A stretch of DNA of 22,576 nucleotides from M55B177 sp034722275 (GCA_034722275.1 JAYENW010000023.1:1-22576), one strand, 5' to 3'; positions 9,194-16,264 are shown, counted from the first letter of the stretch. A program made the numbers and translations. The notes: generated by a model from the letters alone, not told the origin.

Positions 9194-10048
9194 TTACGGG
9201 AGACAGATTTTGGCTACTCTATCAATACCGCTCAAGTCAGGGATTAATTCAATGCTGGATTGGGGAAGATAATTCTTTGTTAGAGAAGTTACTGCCTGGG
9301 CTTGTCCTTGAGCTATTTCCATGAGAATACATCCTTTGGAACGAATCTTCCCTGGAATCTGAATCAGAAGGGTTCGTATTTTATCCAGGCCGTCCTTGCC
9401 ACCAGCCAAAGCTGTCACTGCCTCAAAGTTTATTATTTCAGGGCTTAATAGTTCCAGCTCAGAATCTTTGATATAGGGAAGATTGGCTACTATGATATCT
9501 ACAGGTTCCGATAATGGTTCTAGCAAGCTGCCCTGGAGAAGTTTTATCTGTTTAGCGACTTTGTGGCGTTGGCAATTTATCTCAGCTATTTGGAGAGCTG
9601 AATCCGAGATATCGATAGCATAAATTCTGGCTTGAGGTAGTGCCAGCGCAAGAGTAACCGCGATAGCCCCACTGCCAGTGCCGACATCGGCTATGGTGAT
9701 GGTGTTTTTTTGGAAGTAGTGGGAGGTAGATGTGAGAGTTTCCTCAACTAAGAGCTCTGTTTCTGGTCTGGGGGTAAAAACCCGCTGGTCAATGTAAAAG
9801 TCAATGCCATAGAATTCCGTTTGCTTTAATATACAGGCAGTGGGTTCATGTTGTAGACGATGTTGAACAAGTTCTCTTATACGATTCATTTCCGCTGTTG
9901 TTAATATTCTATCGAACTCTGTGTATAGTTGTGTTTGTGATAACTTCAAGGCATGACAGATTAAAAGCTCAGCCTCAAAAAGGGCATCATTGATTCCCCC
10001 TTGAGATAATCTATGACTGGCTAAGTGTTTAGCTTGGTTTAATATCAC
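9194..10048 (-). CDS. prmC: Release factor glutamine methyltransferase
   Basis: A 284-residue SAM-dependent methyltransferase that methylates the glutamine of the GGQ motif in release factors. Visible motifs are VFTPRPETE near residue 90, SAM-binding motif I DVGTGSGAIA near 121-130, and the catalytic NLPY near 189-192, where NPPY is the commoner form. The frame extends to an ATG at 10120, but that would bury over 90 bases in prfA. The GTG at 10048 gives the expected length (about 280) and has GGAG ten bases upstream. It then overlaps the end of prfA by 20 bases, so translation is probably coupled. Placing the enzyme beside its substrate gene is the classic order. Confidence 0.92.
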   Translation of the reverse strand: MILNQAKHLASHRLSQGGINDALFEAELLICHALKLSQTQLYTEFDRILTTAEMNRIRELVQHRLQHEPTACILKQTEFYGIDFYIDQRVFTPRPETELLVEETLTSTSHYFQKNTITIADVGTGSGAIAVTLALALPQARIYAIDISDSALQIAEINCQRHKVAKQIKLLQGSLLEPLSEPVDIIVANLPYIKDSELELLSPEIINFEAVTALAGGKDGLDKIRTLLIQIPGKIRSKGCILMEIAQGQAQAVTSLTKNYLPQSSIELIPDLSGIDRVAKICLP

Positions 10049-11114
10049 GGAAAGTTTTCTCCAATCGTTGTGCTTGTTCTTTGAGAGACAAATTTTTAAT
10101 GAGCTCATCAAGCTCTCCATCCAGCATGCGATTAAGGTTGTGAAAAGTTAAGCCAATCCTGTGATCGGTAACACGATTTTGGGGGAAATTGTATGTGCGA
10201 ATTTTTTCTGCTCTCTCCCCGCTACCTACCTGAGTTCGTCTCTCTTTGTCTATGCTCTTGGATTGTTTTTGTTGTTCGTGGTTGAATAATCTAGCTCGGA
10301 GTACTGACATAGCTTTCATTCTATTCCTGATTTGTGAGCGTTCATCCTGACAGCTGGCTGTTATGCCTGTTGACAGATGAGTGATACGAACAGCAGTGGT
10401 TACCTTATTTACATTTTGCCCTCCAGCTCCACGGCTATGGAAAAACTCTACTTTTAGGTCATCTGGCCTGATATCCAGTTCAACTTCCTCCACTTCGGGC
10501 AAAACAGCCACAGTAGCTGTGGAAGTGTGAATTCGCCCTGAAGCTTCGGTGATGGGTACTCTTTGTACTCTATGGACACCACGCTCATGCTTGAGATGAC
10601 TGAAGACTCCTTTACCTTTAACTTCAAAGATGAGTTCCTTAAAGCCACCAACCTCGCTTTGGTTGCTATCTACGATCTCTACCTGCCACCCTTTGGCTTG
10701 GGCGTAGCGGCTGTACATGCGAAATAAATCAGCAGCAAATAAGCTTGCTTCTTCCCCACCAGCACCAGCCCTTATCTCAACAATGACATCTTTCTCGTCA
10801 TTGGGATCCCTTGACAATAGAGATAGCTTGAGGTAGTGAAGAAGGTCCTCCTGCTGCTGTTTGAGCTTATCTACTTCTTCCTTCATAAGAATTATCATAT
10901 CACTCTCAGTATCACTATGGAGCAAAGGCTCAATCTCTTGTAATTCTTTGGTTACTGCCTGGTATTGTTGATATAGCTTCACCGTATCTTCGAGATTGTT
11001 TTTTTCTTTGCTTAGCTCTCGCAGCCGCTTGAGGTCAACGGCTACTTCTGGCTGAGCTATCAGTTGGCTTAATTCCTTGTAGCGCTTTTGAATTAACTCT
11101 ATCTTATCAAGCAT
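10029..11114 (-). CDS. prfA: Peptide chain release factor 1
   Basis: A 361-residue translation factor that recognises UAA and UAG and releases the finished peptide. The GGQ loop (HSRGAGGQNVNK) has its tripeptide at about residues 231-233, and the codon-recognition tripeptide reads PIT at about 187-189 (the usual pattern is PxT). An open frame extends 13 codons further, but the ATG at 11114 fits the family start MLDKIELIQKRY and length. AGG lies eight bases before it, yet the predicted transcript begins inside that stretch, so the message may be nearly leaderless. prmC overlaps its 3' end. Confidence 0.96.
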   Translation of the reverse strand: MLDKIELIQKRYKELSQLIAQPEVAVDLKRLRELSKEKNNLEDTVKLYQQYQAVTKELQEIEPLLHSDTESDMIILMKEEVDKLKQQQEDLLHYLKLSLLSRDPNDEKDVIVEIRAGAGGEEASLFAADLFRMYSRYAQAKGWQVEIVDSNQSEVGGFKELIFEVKGKGVFSHLKHERGVHRVQRVPITEASGRIHTSTATVAVLPEVEEVELDIRPDDLKVEFFHSRGAGGQNVNKVTTAVRITHLSTGITASCQDERSQIRNRMKAMSVLRARLFNHEQQKQSKSIDKERRTQVGSGERAEKIRTYNFPQNRVTDHRIGLTFHNLNRMLDGELDELIKNLSLKEQAQRLEKTFRDIKPS

Positions 11115-11132
11115 GGTAAAACCTATTATAAT
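11104..11132 (+). promoter_or_regulatory. Promoter for the DUF89 gene
   Basis: TTATCA (11104-11109), 17 bases and TATAAT (11127-11132) form a plausible sigma-70-type promoter. It starts inside the first codons of prfA and shares its -10 region with the opposite prfA promoter. A start near 11139 leaves about 36 bases before the GTG, with GGAAGGG as ribosome binding site. Confidence 0.55.
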
Positions 11133-11153
11133 ATAGGGATATATGCTGCTCAA
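11125..11153 (-). promoter_or_regulatory. prfA promoter, nearly leaderless
   Basis: On the minus strand TTGAGC (11148-11153), 17 bases and TATAAT (11125-11130) form a strong match. The expected start near 11118 is only three or four bases before the ATG at 11114. It overlaps the DUF89 promoter within a palindromic ATTATAAT, so the two are likely mutually exclusive. Confidence 0.65.
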
Positions 11154-11174
11154 ATTTGAACTGGAAGGGCTGCA

Positions 11175-12014
11175 GTGAAGCTTGCGCCTGATTGCTATAA
11201 TTGTTTGCGAGGGTTAATTTGGCAAGCTGTTGATTTAGCTACTGTTGATACCTCATTAAAGTGTAGGGCAAGAGAAAAAGCAATGAGAATTCTTGATAAT
11301 GAGTTTTCTTATGACCAAATATCTATTGTGATTGCTGCCAAAATTCATAAGGCTATAGGGGACATAACCGGCAGTGAGGATCCCTATAGAGCGATGAAAA
11401 ATAAGGAGATGGCAATCGCTCGGGAGTTATATCCCAAGATAGCTCCTTTATACGAAGATGATCTGAGAGGCAGCCCTAGGTTAGCGGCGGTGGCAAATGC
11501 TATTGATTTCTTTAGAGAGCACGGCCTTACTCGTGAAGATATGAAAAGAATGGTAAATTTTGTTATTGATGATTCAGGATACCTTGAAGAGAGATTAAAA
11601 AATGCAAATAAGGTTTTATATCTAGCAGACAATGCTGGAGAAATCTACTTTGATTTGCCCTTAGTTGAGTGGATGAAGCGCTTTACCAGTGTTAGCTATG
11701 TGGTTAAACCGTCACCTGTTCAGAATGATGCTACTTTGGAGGATATCAGCAAGGCTTGTTTGGAAGATGAATTCAAGGAAGTTATGACCACTGGCATAGC
11801 AACCCCAGGGATAATTTTTGACTTAGCTTCAGAGGAGTTCAAACAAGAATTTGAAGCAGCAGGCCTTATATTTGCTAAAGGGATGGGGCATTATGAATCT
11901 CTATCTGAATTTCCTGGCGAAGGAAGGGTTTTCTATTGTCTTAAAGCGAAATGTAAACCCGTGGCTGATTCACTTGGAGTGCCTTTAAATAGCTACGTCG
12001 CTATGCTTCGTTAA
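11175..12014 (+). CDS. DUF89/ARMT1-like metal-dependent phosphatase
   Basis: A 279-residue protein of the DUF89 family, metal-dependent phosphatases proposed to clear damaged or unwanted phosphorylated metabolites. The bacterial/archaeal subgroup marks are present: an N-terminal CxxC (Cys7, Cys10 in DCYNCL), the metal/phosphate site DNAGE at 152-156, the conserved Asn-Asp at 184-185 (PVQNDAT), KGMGHYE at 235-241, and a late KAKC (257-260). The start is GTG at 11175 with GGAAGGG upstream; the conserved N-terminal cysteines leave no room for a later start. It is alone on the plus strand between minus-strand genes, so its substrate cannot be guessed from context. Confidence 0.85.
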   Translation: MKLAPDCYNCLRGLIWQAVDLATVDTSLKCRAREKAMRILDNEFSYDQISIVIAAKIHKAIGDITGSEDPYRAMKNKEMAIARELYPKIAPLYEDDLRGSPRLAAVANAIDFFREHGLTREDMKRMVNFVIDDSGYLEERLKNANKVLYLADNAGEIYFDLPLVEWMKRFTSVSYVVKPSPVQNDATLEDISKACLEDEFKEVMTTGIATPGIIFDLASEEFKQEFEAAGLIFAKGMGHYESLSEFPGEGRVFYCLKAKCKPVADSLGVPLNSYVAMLR

Positions 12015-12080
12015 TTATCTTTTGCCTGGCAGAGCAATAAGTCTCATGACTCCCAGAATTGAAGAGAATGGCTCTCATCT

Positions 12081-12731
12081 CTAAGTTAACACAGCCTTTG
12101 TTGTCTTGAAGTGAATTTTAGCCACCGCGGTCAGTTTTTCCCTCCCATATCTTCTGACGAATTCCCTTCCGACTCTGATCACTGCTGGTGAGGCTCCTTT
12201 GGGGAAATCTATCCCATATTTTGTTGATAAGCTCGCCAGTCTCTGTACAAACTCTGCTCTGGCTAGTATTGAAGCTGCTGCTACAGCCATATTGCTTTCG
12301 GCCTCTGTTTTCTGTATTACCTTGATATTTTTGCCTCTCTCCAGCAATGCCTGAATGATAAATTTCTCATCTCCGAATTGATCAGCCAGGGCATAGTCAC
12401 ACTCTTCTGTTTCCAGGAGGTTTTCTATGGCTCTGGAGTGTCCCCAGGCAAGTAAGCGATTCAAGTTTTCTATCTTGATGTAGAGTGTGTTATATCTTTC
12501 AGGGCCTATGGCTACTATGGAAAATGGGGATAGCTTCTTAATTCGGGTAGCCAGCTCTTCTACTTTGTTGCTTGAGAGTTTTTTGCTATCTTTTACTCCC
12601 AGCTCTTTAAAAGACTTGGCAATAATGTCATCTACCAGTACGCCGGCAACTACCAGGGGACCGAAGTAATCCCCTTTACCTGCCTCATCGCTTCCTATCC
12701 ATCTGGTATTGGCGGAAAATTTACTTGACAT
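12081..12731 (-). CDS. rnhC: Ribonuclease HIII, short form
   Basis: A 216-residue nuclease that cuts the RNA strand of RNA-DNA hybrids. GSDEAGKGDYFGPLVVAG at residues 13-30 holds the first catalytic Asp-Glu pair and the Gly-Lys-Gly/DYFGP form typical of type HIII rather than HII. VKDSKKLS near 46, ADQFG near 115 and AESNMAVAAASILARAEF near 143 complete the DEDD core, and the end KIHFKTT also fits HIII. The usual N-terminal TBP-like substrate-binding domain (about 90 residues) is absent: the ATG at 12731 leads straight into the catalytic domain, with the dtxR promoter region just beyond. AGGAAGGA lies about 14 bases upstream, rather far. It converges with the DUF89 gene. Confidence 0.88.
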   Translation of the reverse strand: MSSKFSANTRWIGSDEAGKGDYFGPLVVAGVLVDDIIAKSFKELGVKDSKKLSSNKVEELATRIKKLSPFSIVAIGPERYNTLYIKIENLNRLLAWGHSRAIENLLETEECDYALADQFGDEKFIIQALLERGKNIKVIQKTEAESNMAVAAASILARAEFVQRLASLSTKYGIDFPKGASPAVIRVGREFVRRYGREKLTAVAKIHFKTTKAVLT

Positions 12732-12793
12732 AATTTATTCTAATCCTTCCTTCTTATAGAATAGCAAGTTTACACAAAAAATGACTAAAATTC

Positions 12794-12822
12794 TTGACAA
12801 AAAAGATAGTCTCGTCTAAAAT
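12794..12822 (+). promoter_or_regulatory. dtxR promoter
   Basis: TTGACA (12794-12799), exactly 17 bases and TAAAAT (12817-12822) form a near-consensus promoter. The start should fall near 12829, inside the palindrome at 12824-12839, which is ideal for repression of the gene by its own product. Confidence 0.75.
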
Positions 12823-12823
12823 C

Positions 12824-12839
12824 ATTAGATTAAACTAAT
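12824..12839 (+). promoter_or_regulatory. Operator 1 of the DtxR-type regulator
   Basis: ATTAG-ATTAAA-CTAAT is an inverted repeat of 5-base arms with a 6-base centre, and it lies directly over the predicted transcription start. The same core, TTAGATWAAACTAA, recurs at 13382-13397 in front of the feo genes. TTAG/CTAA arms resemble known DtxR-family boxes. Binding is inferred. Confidence 0.65.
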
Positions 12840-12858
12840 ATTTCTAGGGTGAGAAACA

Positions 12859-13356
12859 ATGGTGGAACAAGAAATGCCGGTGAAATACACTCCCAGTATG
12901 GAAGATTATCTTGAAGCAATAGCCAATCTTGGTGAAAGGACAAAGGCAGTGCGGGTAAGTCAGATTGGTCAAGTCCTGGATGTAAAGATGCCCAGTGTTA
13001 CTTCAGCCCTAAAACGACTTTCTGATAAAGAACTTGTGCGGCATGAGAGGTATGGCTATGTTGAGCTTACCAGCAAAGGTGAAGAGGTAGCTAATGAGAC
13101 AATTCGCCGCCACAAGGCTCTAAGCCGCTTCTTTACTGAAGCATTGAGCATTGATAAGAAAACAGCTGAGGAGGATGCCTGCAAGATTGAGCATGTTATA
13201 AGCCCCCTGAGTTTGGACAGGGTAATAAAATTCGTAGAGTTTATACGGGCGTGTCCGCAAGGAGGAGCTAACTTCCCAAAGAGATATCAATACTATCTAG
13301 ACCACGGAGAGCTTCCTGAGGAATGTTTGGAGAGAAGTTTGAGGGGGAGGAAATAA
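12859..13356 (+). CDS. DtxR/MntR-family metal-dependent repressor
   Basis: A 165-residue cytoplasmic regulator. Residues about 8-75 form the winged helix (TPSMEDYLEAI, then VRVSQIGQVLDVKMPSVTSALKRL as recognition region, and the wing ERYGYVELTSKG). Residues 76-145 form the metal-binding dimer domain. By alignment from memory, probable ligands are Asp16, Glu19, His85, Cys108, Glu111 and His112: the first three match MntR, while cysteine at 108 is the DtxR/IdeR state. The C-terminal SH3 domain of DtxR is absent, as in MntR. The ATG has AGGGTGAG at good spacing. With the operators and the feo genes that follow, iron-dependent control of iron import is the likeliest role; manganese cannot be excluded. 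Confidence 0.88.
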   Translation: MVEQEMPVKYTPSMEDYLEAIANLGERTKAVRVSQIGQVLDVKMPSVTSALKRLSDKELVRHERYGYVELTSKGEEVANETIRRHKALSRFFTEALSIDKKTAEEDACKIEHVISPLSLDRVIKFVEFIRACPQGGANFPKRYQYYLDHGELPEECLERSLRGRK

Positions 13357-13381
13357 AAAGTAAAAATTTTTGTCTGTCTAA

Positions 13382-13397
13382 GTTAGATAAAACTAAC
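13382..13397 (+). promoter_or_regulatory. Operator 2, upstream of the feo genes
   Basis: GTTAG-ATAAAA-CTAAC has the same arm length, spacing and core as operator 1. It lies 25 bases after dtxR and about 155 bases before the first feoA. I cannot place a convincing -35/-10 pair here (GATAAA at 13386-13391 is the best -10), so either a weak promoter is hidden under the operator or the site acts on read-through from dtxR. Confidence 0.6.
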
Positions 13398-13450
13398 AAG
13401 TGCTGATGCTGCTAAGAAAAATGAGTACATCGTAGAAAGGAGAAATAATC

Positions 13451-13546
13451 ATGTTGAAGTACCAGGGCTTATTAAAGAAAGGAGGTGATGCATGCCAATT
13501 AAAGCTTTGTATAATACAAGACAGGAAGGAAAGTAAATGGCAATGA
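13451..13546 (+). CDS. Possible 31-codon leader ORF before feoA
   Basis: An ATG with AAAGGAG eight bases upstream opens a frame of 31 codons (MLKYQGLLKKGG...) that ends with TGA inside the start of feoA, a 10-base overlap. A second small ORF at 13492 in another frame overlaps it and has a far stronger ribosome binding site. No family is recognised. It may only be a translated leader, or not a gene at all. Confidence 0.3.
   Translation: MLKYQGLLKKGGDACQLKLCIIQDRKESKWQ
13492..13536 (+). CDS. 14-codon leader peptide ORF abutting feoA
   Basis: ATG at 13492 reads MPIKALYNTRQEGK and stops with TAA at 13534-13536, immediately followed by the feoA ATG (TAAATG). The ribosome binding site AGAAAGGAGGTGAT (13476-13489) is a 14-for-14 complement of the 16S tail at 4318-4331. 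The abutting stop and start suggest translational coupling to feoA. The peptide sequence is not recognised; whether the peptide itself matters is unknown. Confidence 0.45.
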   Translation: MPIKALYNTRQEGK

Positions 13547-13758
13547 TGCTAAATCAACTTGGAATCGGTGAAATGGCAAGGATTATGGCAGTTGAGGGTG
13601 GACGGGGCTTAAGGCAGAAGCTATTTTTAAGAGGTTTATTCGAAGGCAAGGTGGTAAGAGTCGTATCAAGTTATGGGCCGGTAACTGTCGAAGTTGATAG
13701 AAGCGTTGTTGCTATTGGTCGCGGGATGGCGCAAAAAATTGTGGTAGAGAGGTTTTAA
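13537..13758 (+). CDS. feoA: FeoA domain protein, first copy
   Basis: A 73-residue SH3-like FeoA protein. FeoA is a small cytoplasmic partner of the ferrous iron transporter FeoB, and its fold is related to the C-terminal domain of DtxR. Typical traits are an LRQKLFLRGLFEGKVVRVV segment (residues about 25-43) and the closing G-x-G-M-A-x-K-I-V-V-E strand. Several Met codons crowd the start; the first ATG (13537) is taken because it directly abuts the leader ORF and has GGAAGGAAAG before it. The second feoA begins two bases after its stop. Confidence 0.88.
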   Translation: MAMMLNQLGIGEMARIMAVEGGRGLRQKLFLRGLFEGKVVRVVSSYGPVTVEVDRSVVAIGRGMAQKIVVERF

Positions 13759-13760
13759 TT

Positions 13761-13988
13761 ATGGAAAAGAAATTGTCCCAAATGAAATATGAAGAGAAAG
13801 GCAGGATTAAGAAAATTGATAGGAGTTTAAGAGCACAAATAGCAGGTATGGGAATTAGGGAAGGTAAGGAGATTGAGATGATGACCAAGCAGCCGATAAA
13901 AGGCCCTTTGGTGGTGAATGTAGATAGGGCTAATACATCTATTGGCCTTGGCTTAGCTGATAAAATCATCGTGGAGGTGGAGGAATGA
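13761..13988 (+). CDS. feoA: FeoA domain protein, second copy
   Basis: A 75-residue FeoA protein with the usual pattern: an N-terminal strand (KGRIKKID), AQIAGMGIREGKEIEMM near residues 26-42, and the closing GLGLADKIIVEVE. It differs greatly from its neighbour, so it is an old paralogue rather than a recent copy. It starts two bases after the first feoA and overlaps the GTPase gene by four bases (ATGA), indicating tight translational coupling within the feo operon. It probably binds the FeoB GTPase or permease; which of the FeoA proteins does so cannot be told. Confidence 0.88.
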   Translation: MEKKLSQMKYEEKGRIKKIDRSLRAQIAGMGIREGKEIEMMTKQPIKGPLVVNVDRANTSIGLGLADKIIVEVEE

Positions 13989-14527
13989 AGAAAGTATTGT
14001 TGATGGGTCAAGCCAATGTAGGCAAATCTGTGCTTTTTAATCGTCTGGCTGGAGCATATGTTACAGAATCAAATTATTCTGGAACAACAGTTGATTTTGC
14101 CAAAGGGCGTATGCGACTTGACCATGAGGATGTTGAAATCATAGATGTTCCTGGCACCTTTTCCTTAGAGCCCAAGGATAGAGCAGAAGAGGTAGCAGCA
14201 AGCATGCTCAAAGAGGAGAAAGGTGCTTTAGTCGTATGTGTTATCGATTCTTCCAAGGTAGAGAGGGGGCTTTACCTGACGCTGGAGCTCATAGAGAAAG
14301 GCTATCCGCTGGTAATTGCTTTAAATATGTGGGATGTGGCTAAGAGTGGAAATATAAAGGTAGATGCTGAAAAGTTAGAGCAAATTCTCGGCGTGCCTGT
14401 GGTGCCCACGGTAGCCACAAGAGGAGAAGGGCTTAAGGAGTTGGTGTTGACAATGAAAAAAGCAGCGCCAGGTGAGATAGAGAAAATCATGGAAAGAGCA
14501 GGAGGTAAAAGTGGAACTCACGGTTGA
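13985..14527 (+). CDS. feoB: FeoB GTPase domain as a separate protein
   Basis: A 180-residue cytoplasmic GTPase matching the N-terminal domain of FeoB. G1 is GQANVGKS (8-15), the switch I threonines lie in SGTTVD (32-37), G3 is DVPG (54-57), G4 is NMWD (114-117) and G5 lies in TVATRGEG (142-149). Normal FeoB carries this domain fused to the membrane permease in one chain of about 650-780 residues. Here the chain ends at residue 180 and the permease is a separate gene beginning 17 bases earlier in another frame with its own GTG and strong ribosome binding site. All G motifs are intact, so it is not a decaying fragment. Confidence 0.88.
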   Translation: MKKVLLMGQANVGKSVLFNRLAGAYVTESNYSGTTVDFAKGRMRLDHEDVEIIDVPGTFSLEPKDRAEEVAASMLKEEKGALVVCVIDSSKVERGLYLTLELIEKGYPLVIALNMWDVAKSGNIKVDAEKLEQILGVPVVPTVATRGEGLKELVLTMKKAAPGEIEKIMERAGGKSGTHG

Positions 14528-15764
14528 CCAAAGATGGGATTTAGTTGAAAGGATATCCAAGGAAACTGTAGAGGTTGGGAAATATGAACCTTCTTTAAAA
14601 GATGCCCTGGCTGATGTTACCGTCAGGCCGGCTACAGGCATACCATTTGCCATCGCAGTGATATATGGTTTCTGGGCGTTTTTCTGCGAATTCGCCGGGA
14701 CGCTATTTACTGATGGCTTCTTTTGCAAGATTTTCGATGGTTATTGGTTGCCCTGGCTGCAAGGCGTTTTTGCAGGAGCGCCCGCCTGGGTGTTTAACAT
14801 TTTTGTGGGAGACCCTCTAGCCGACAATTGCTTTGAAGCTTTTGGAGTGCTCAGTAGCGGAATTTTCGTTGCCATAGGTGTGGTTTTACCCGCAATAGTG
14901 GCATTTTATCTCATATTTGCCATTTTAGAAGATGTGGGGTACATGCCCAGGCTAGCAGTTCTTGTGGATACGCTACTGCATAAAATAGGTTTGCATGGCT
15001 ACGCTATCGTGCCCACTATTCTTTCTTTAGGATGCAACGTCCCCGGGGTAACAGCTACCAGATCACTGGAAACCAGGAAACAGAGGTTTTTAGCCATAAC
15101 CCTGTTAGGGGTATTCGTTCCCTGTGGAGCTCAGATTGGAATCATGGAGGGGATGATTCCAGGCTTGATAGGTTGGGTTTTCCTTGCTTTAGCTATAGGG
15201 TATTTTGGCATTGGCTGGATAATCAACAAAATTGTGCCCGGCGAATCGCCAGAGATTCTAATGGACGTGCCTCCATATCAAATGCCAACAGCGAGAAATA
15301 TATGGATGAAGCTCTGGACCAGAACATCAAAGTTTCTCACAGTAGCCGTTCCCTTTGTCCTGCTTGGCTGTGTCATCGTGGCTGTTTTGTATATCACCGG
15401 AGCTATGGATGCCATAGCAAGTGGATTAAGCCCGGTGATAACTGGCGTGTTTGGGCTACCTCAGGATACGGCCGCGGCTATGATTGCGGGATTTCTGAGG
15501 AAGGATTTGGCTGTGGGAACAATCGGCATGCTGGCGGCAGGAGGAATGACAATAACCGTTTTTCAAGTATTTACCGCTGTGGTTCTGCTTAGCATATACT
15601 TCCCTTGCTTAGCCACATTTGCTTTGATGATAAAAGAATTGAATTGGAAGGAAATCCTAGGAACTCTAGCTACTCTTATAGTGATGGTATTCGTTTACGG
15701 GGCAATACTTCATCTAATAGGATTGTCTGGAATAGGGAGTAGCCCTTGGGTTCCACTGGAATAA
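14511..15764 (+). CDS. feoB: FeoB permease domain as a separate protein
   Basis: A 417-residue inner-membrane protein equal to the transport part of FeoB, importing ferrous iron. About nine to ten membrane helices and two Gate (nucleoside-recognition-like) regions are visible. Conserved marks are ILEDVGYMPRLAVLVD near 142, LGCNVPGVTATRSLETRKQR near 173, and FVPCGAQIGIM near 202, where typical FeoB has a PCSARLPV-like sequence. The start is GTG at 14511, with GGAGG five bases before it. It overlaps the GTPase gene by 17 bases in a different frame, so two chains must be made and must assemble. Confidence 0.88.
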   Translation: MELTVDQRWDLVERISKETVEVGKYEPSLKDALADVTVRPATGIPFAIAVIYGFWAFFCEFAGTLFTDGFFCKIFDGYWLPWLQGVFAGAPAWVFNIFVGDPLADNCFEAFGVLSSGIFVAIGVVLPAIVAFYLIFAILEDVGYMPRLAVLVDTLLHKIGLHGYAIVPTILSLGCNVPGVTATRSLETRKQRFLAITLLGVFVPCGAQIGIMEGMIPGLIGWVFLALAIGYFGIGWIINKIVPGESPEILMDVPPYQMPTARNIWMKLWTRTSKFLTVAVPFVLLGCVIVAVLYITGAMDAIASGLSPVITGVFGLPQDTAAAMIAGFLRKDLAVGTIGMLAAGGMTITVFQVFTAVVLLSIYFPCLATFALMIKELNWKEILGTLATLIVMVFVYGAILHLIGLSGIGSSPWVPLE

Positions 15765-15808
15765 GTATAGTTGCTTGATTTATCAGGCTTAGTAGGAGGT
15801 AACATAAA

Positions 15809-16264
15809 ATGAGTAATAGAGCAGCAAAGTTTGGCAGCATATATTTTGGGATCTTTGGCGCTATCGTGTTGATATTCGGCATAGCAGGATTTGTCGTGAT
15901 GGGAGCATATGGAACGGAAGGTGTTACTTGGGGACCTTTAGAGATGTCGGGCATGTTCTTCGTATGGAGGGCGATTATCCTTGTCTCTGCTGGCGCTATG
16001 TACCTATCCAGCGTGTGTAATTTTGGGGATACTCGCCAGCTAGCAAAATCTGTGGCGGCGAGCATAATGATATGGATCGTTGCCGGAATGTGGATATGGG
16101 CAGGAATAGCCGGCTCTATTCCTGGAGGCGAAGAAGGAGGATGGTTTTTCCCATCTGCTGAGGAATTGGTAGGGCTTTGGACTGCCATACCCCCAGCAGT
16201 ATTTCTAGCGCTTTTGTCCTTGGCGATAATCTATCCTATTCGCAGCAGGAGGAAAACGGCATGA
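15809..16264 (+). CDS. Small four-helix membrane protein of unknown function
   Basis: A 151-residue protein with four clear membrane helices at about residues 8-32, 50-70, 83-104 and 123-146. A glycine/glutamate loop (GGEEGG) lies before the last helix, and the tail is basic (RSRRKTA). A strong ribosome binding site (AGGAGGTAAC) precedes the ATG. I do not recognise the family. It follows the FeoB permease by 44 bases in the same direction, so it may be an accessory membrane subunit of the split transporter, but nothing in its sequence shows iron binding. Confidence 0.75.
   Translation: MSNRAAKFGSIYFGIFGAIVLIFGIAGFVVMGAYGTEGVTWGPLEMSGMFFVWRAIILVSAGAMYLSSVCNFGDTRQLAKSVAASIMIWIVAGMWIWAGIAGSIPGGEEGGWFFPSAEELVGLWTAIPPAVFLALLSLAIIYPIRSRRKTA

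Noticed and set aside
9137..9195. AAGGATAT/ATATCCTT inverted repeat as a bidirectional terminator
   Set aside because: The loop is too long and no U-run adjoins either arm.
13357..13450. A separate strong promoter for feoA
   Set aside because: TTGTCT at 13370 has no -10 box at 16-18 bases; the best -10 (GATAAA) has no -35. Left undecided rather than annotated.
15676..16188. 170-codon minus-strand frame
   Set aside because: It is opposite the FeoB permease end and the small membrane protein, both of which have ribosome binding sites and clear membrane helices.
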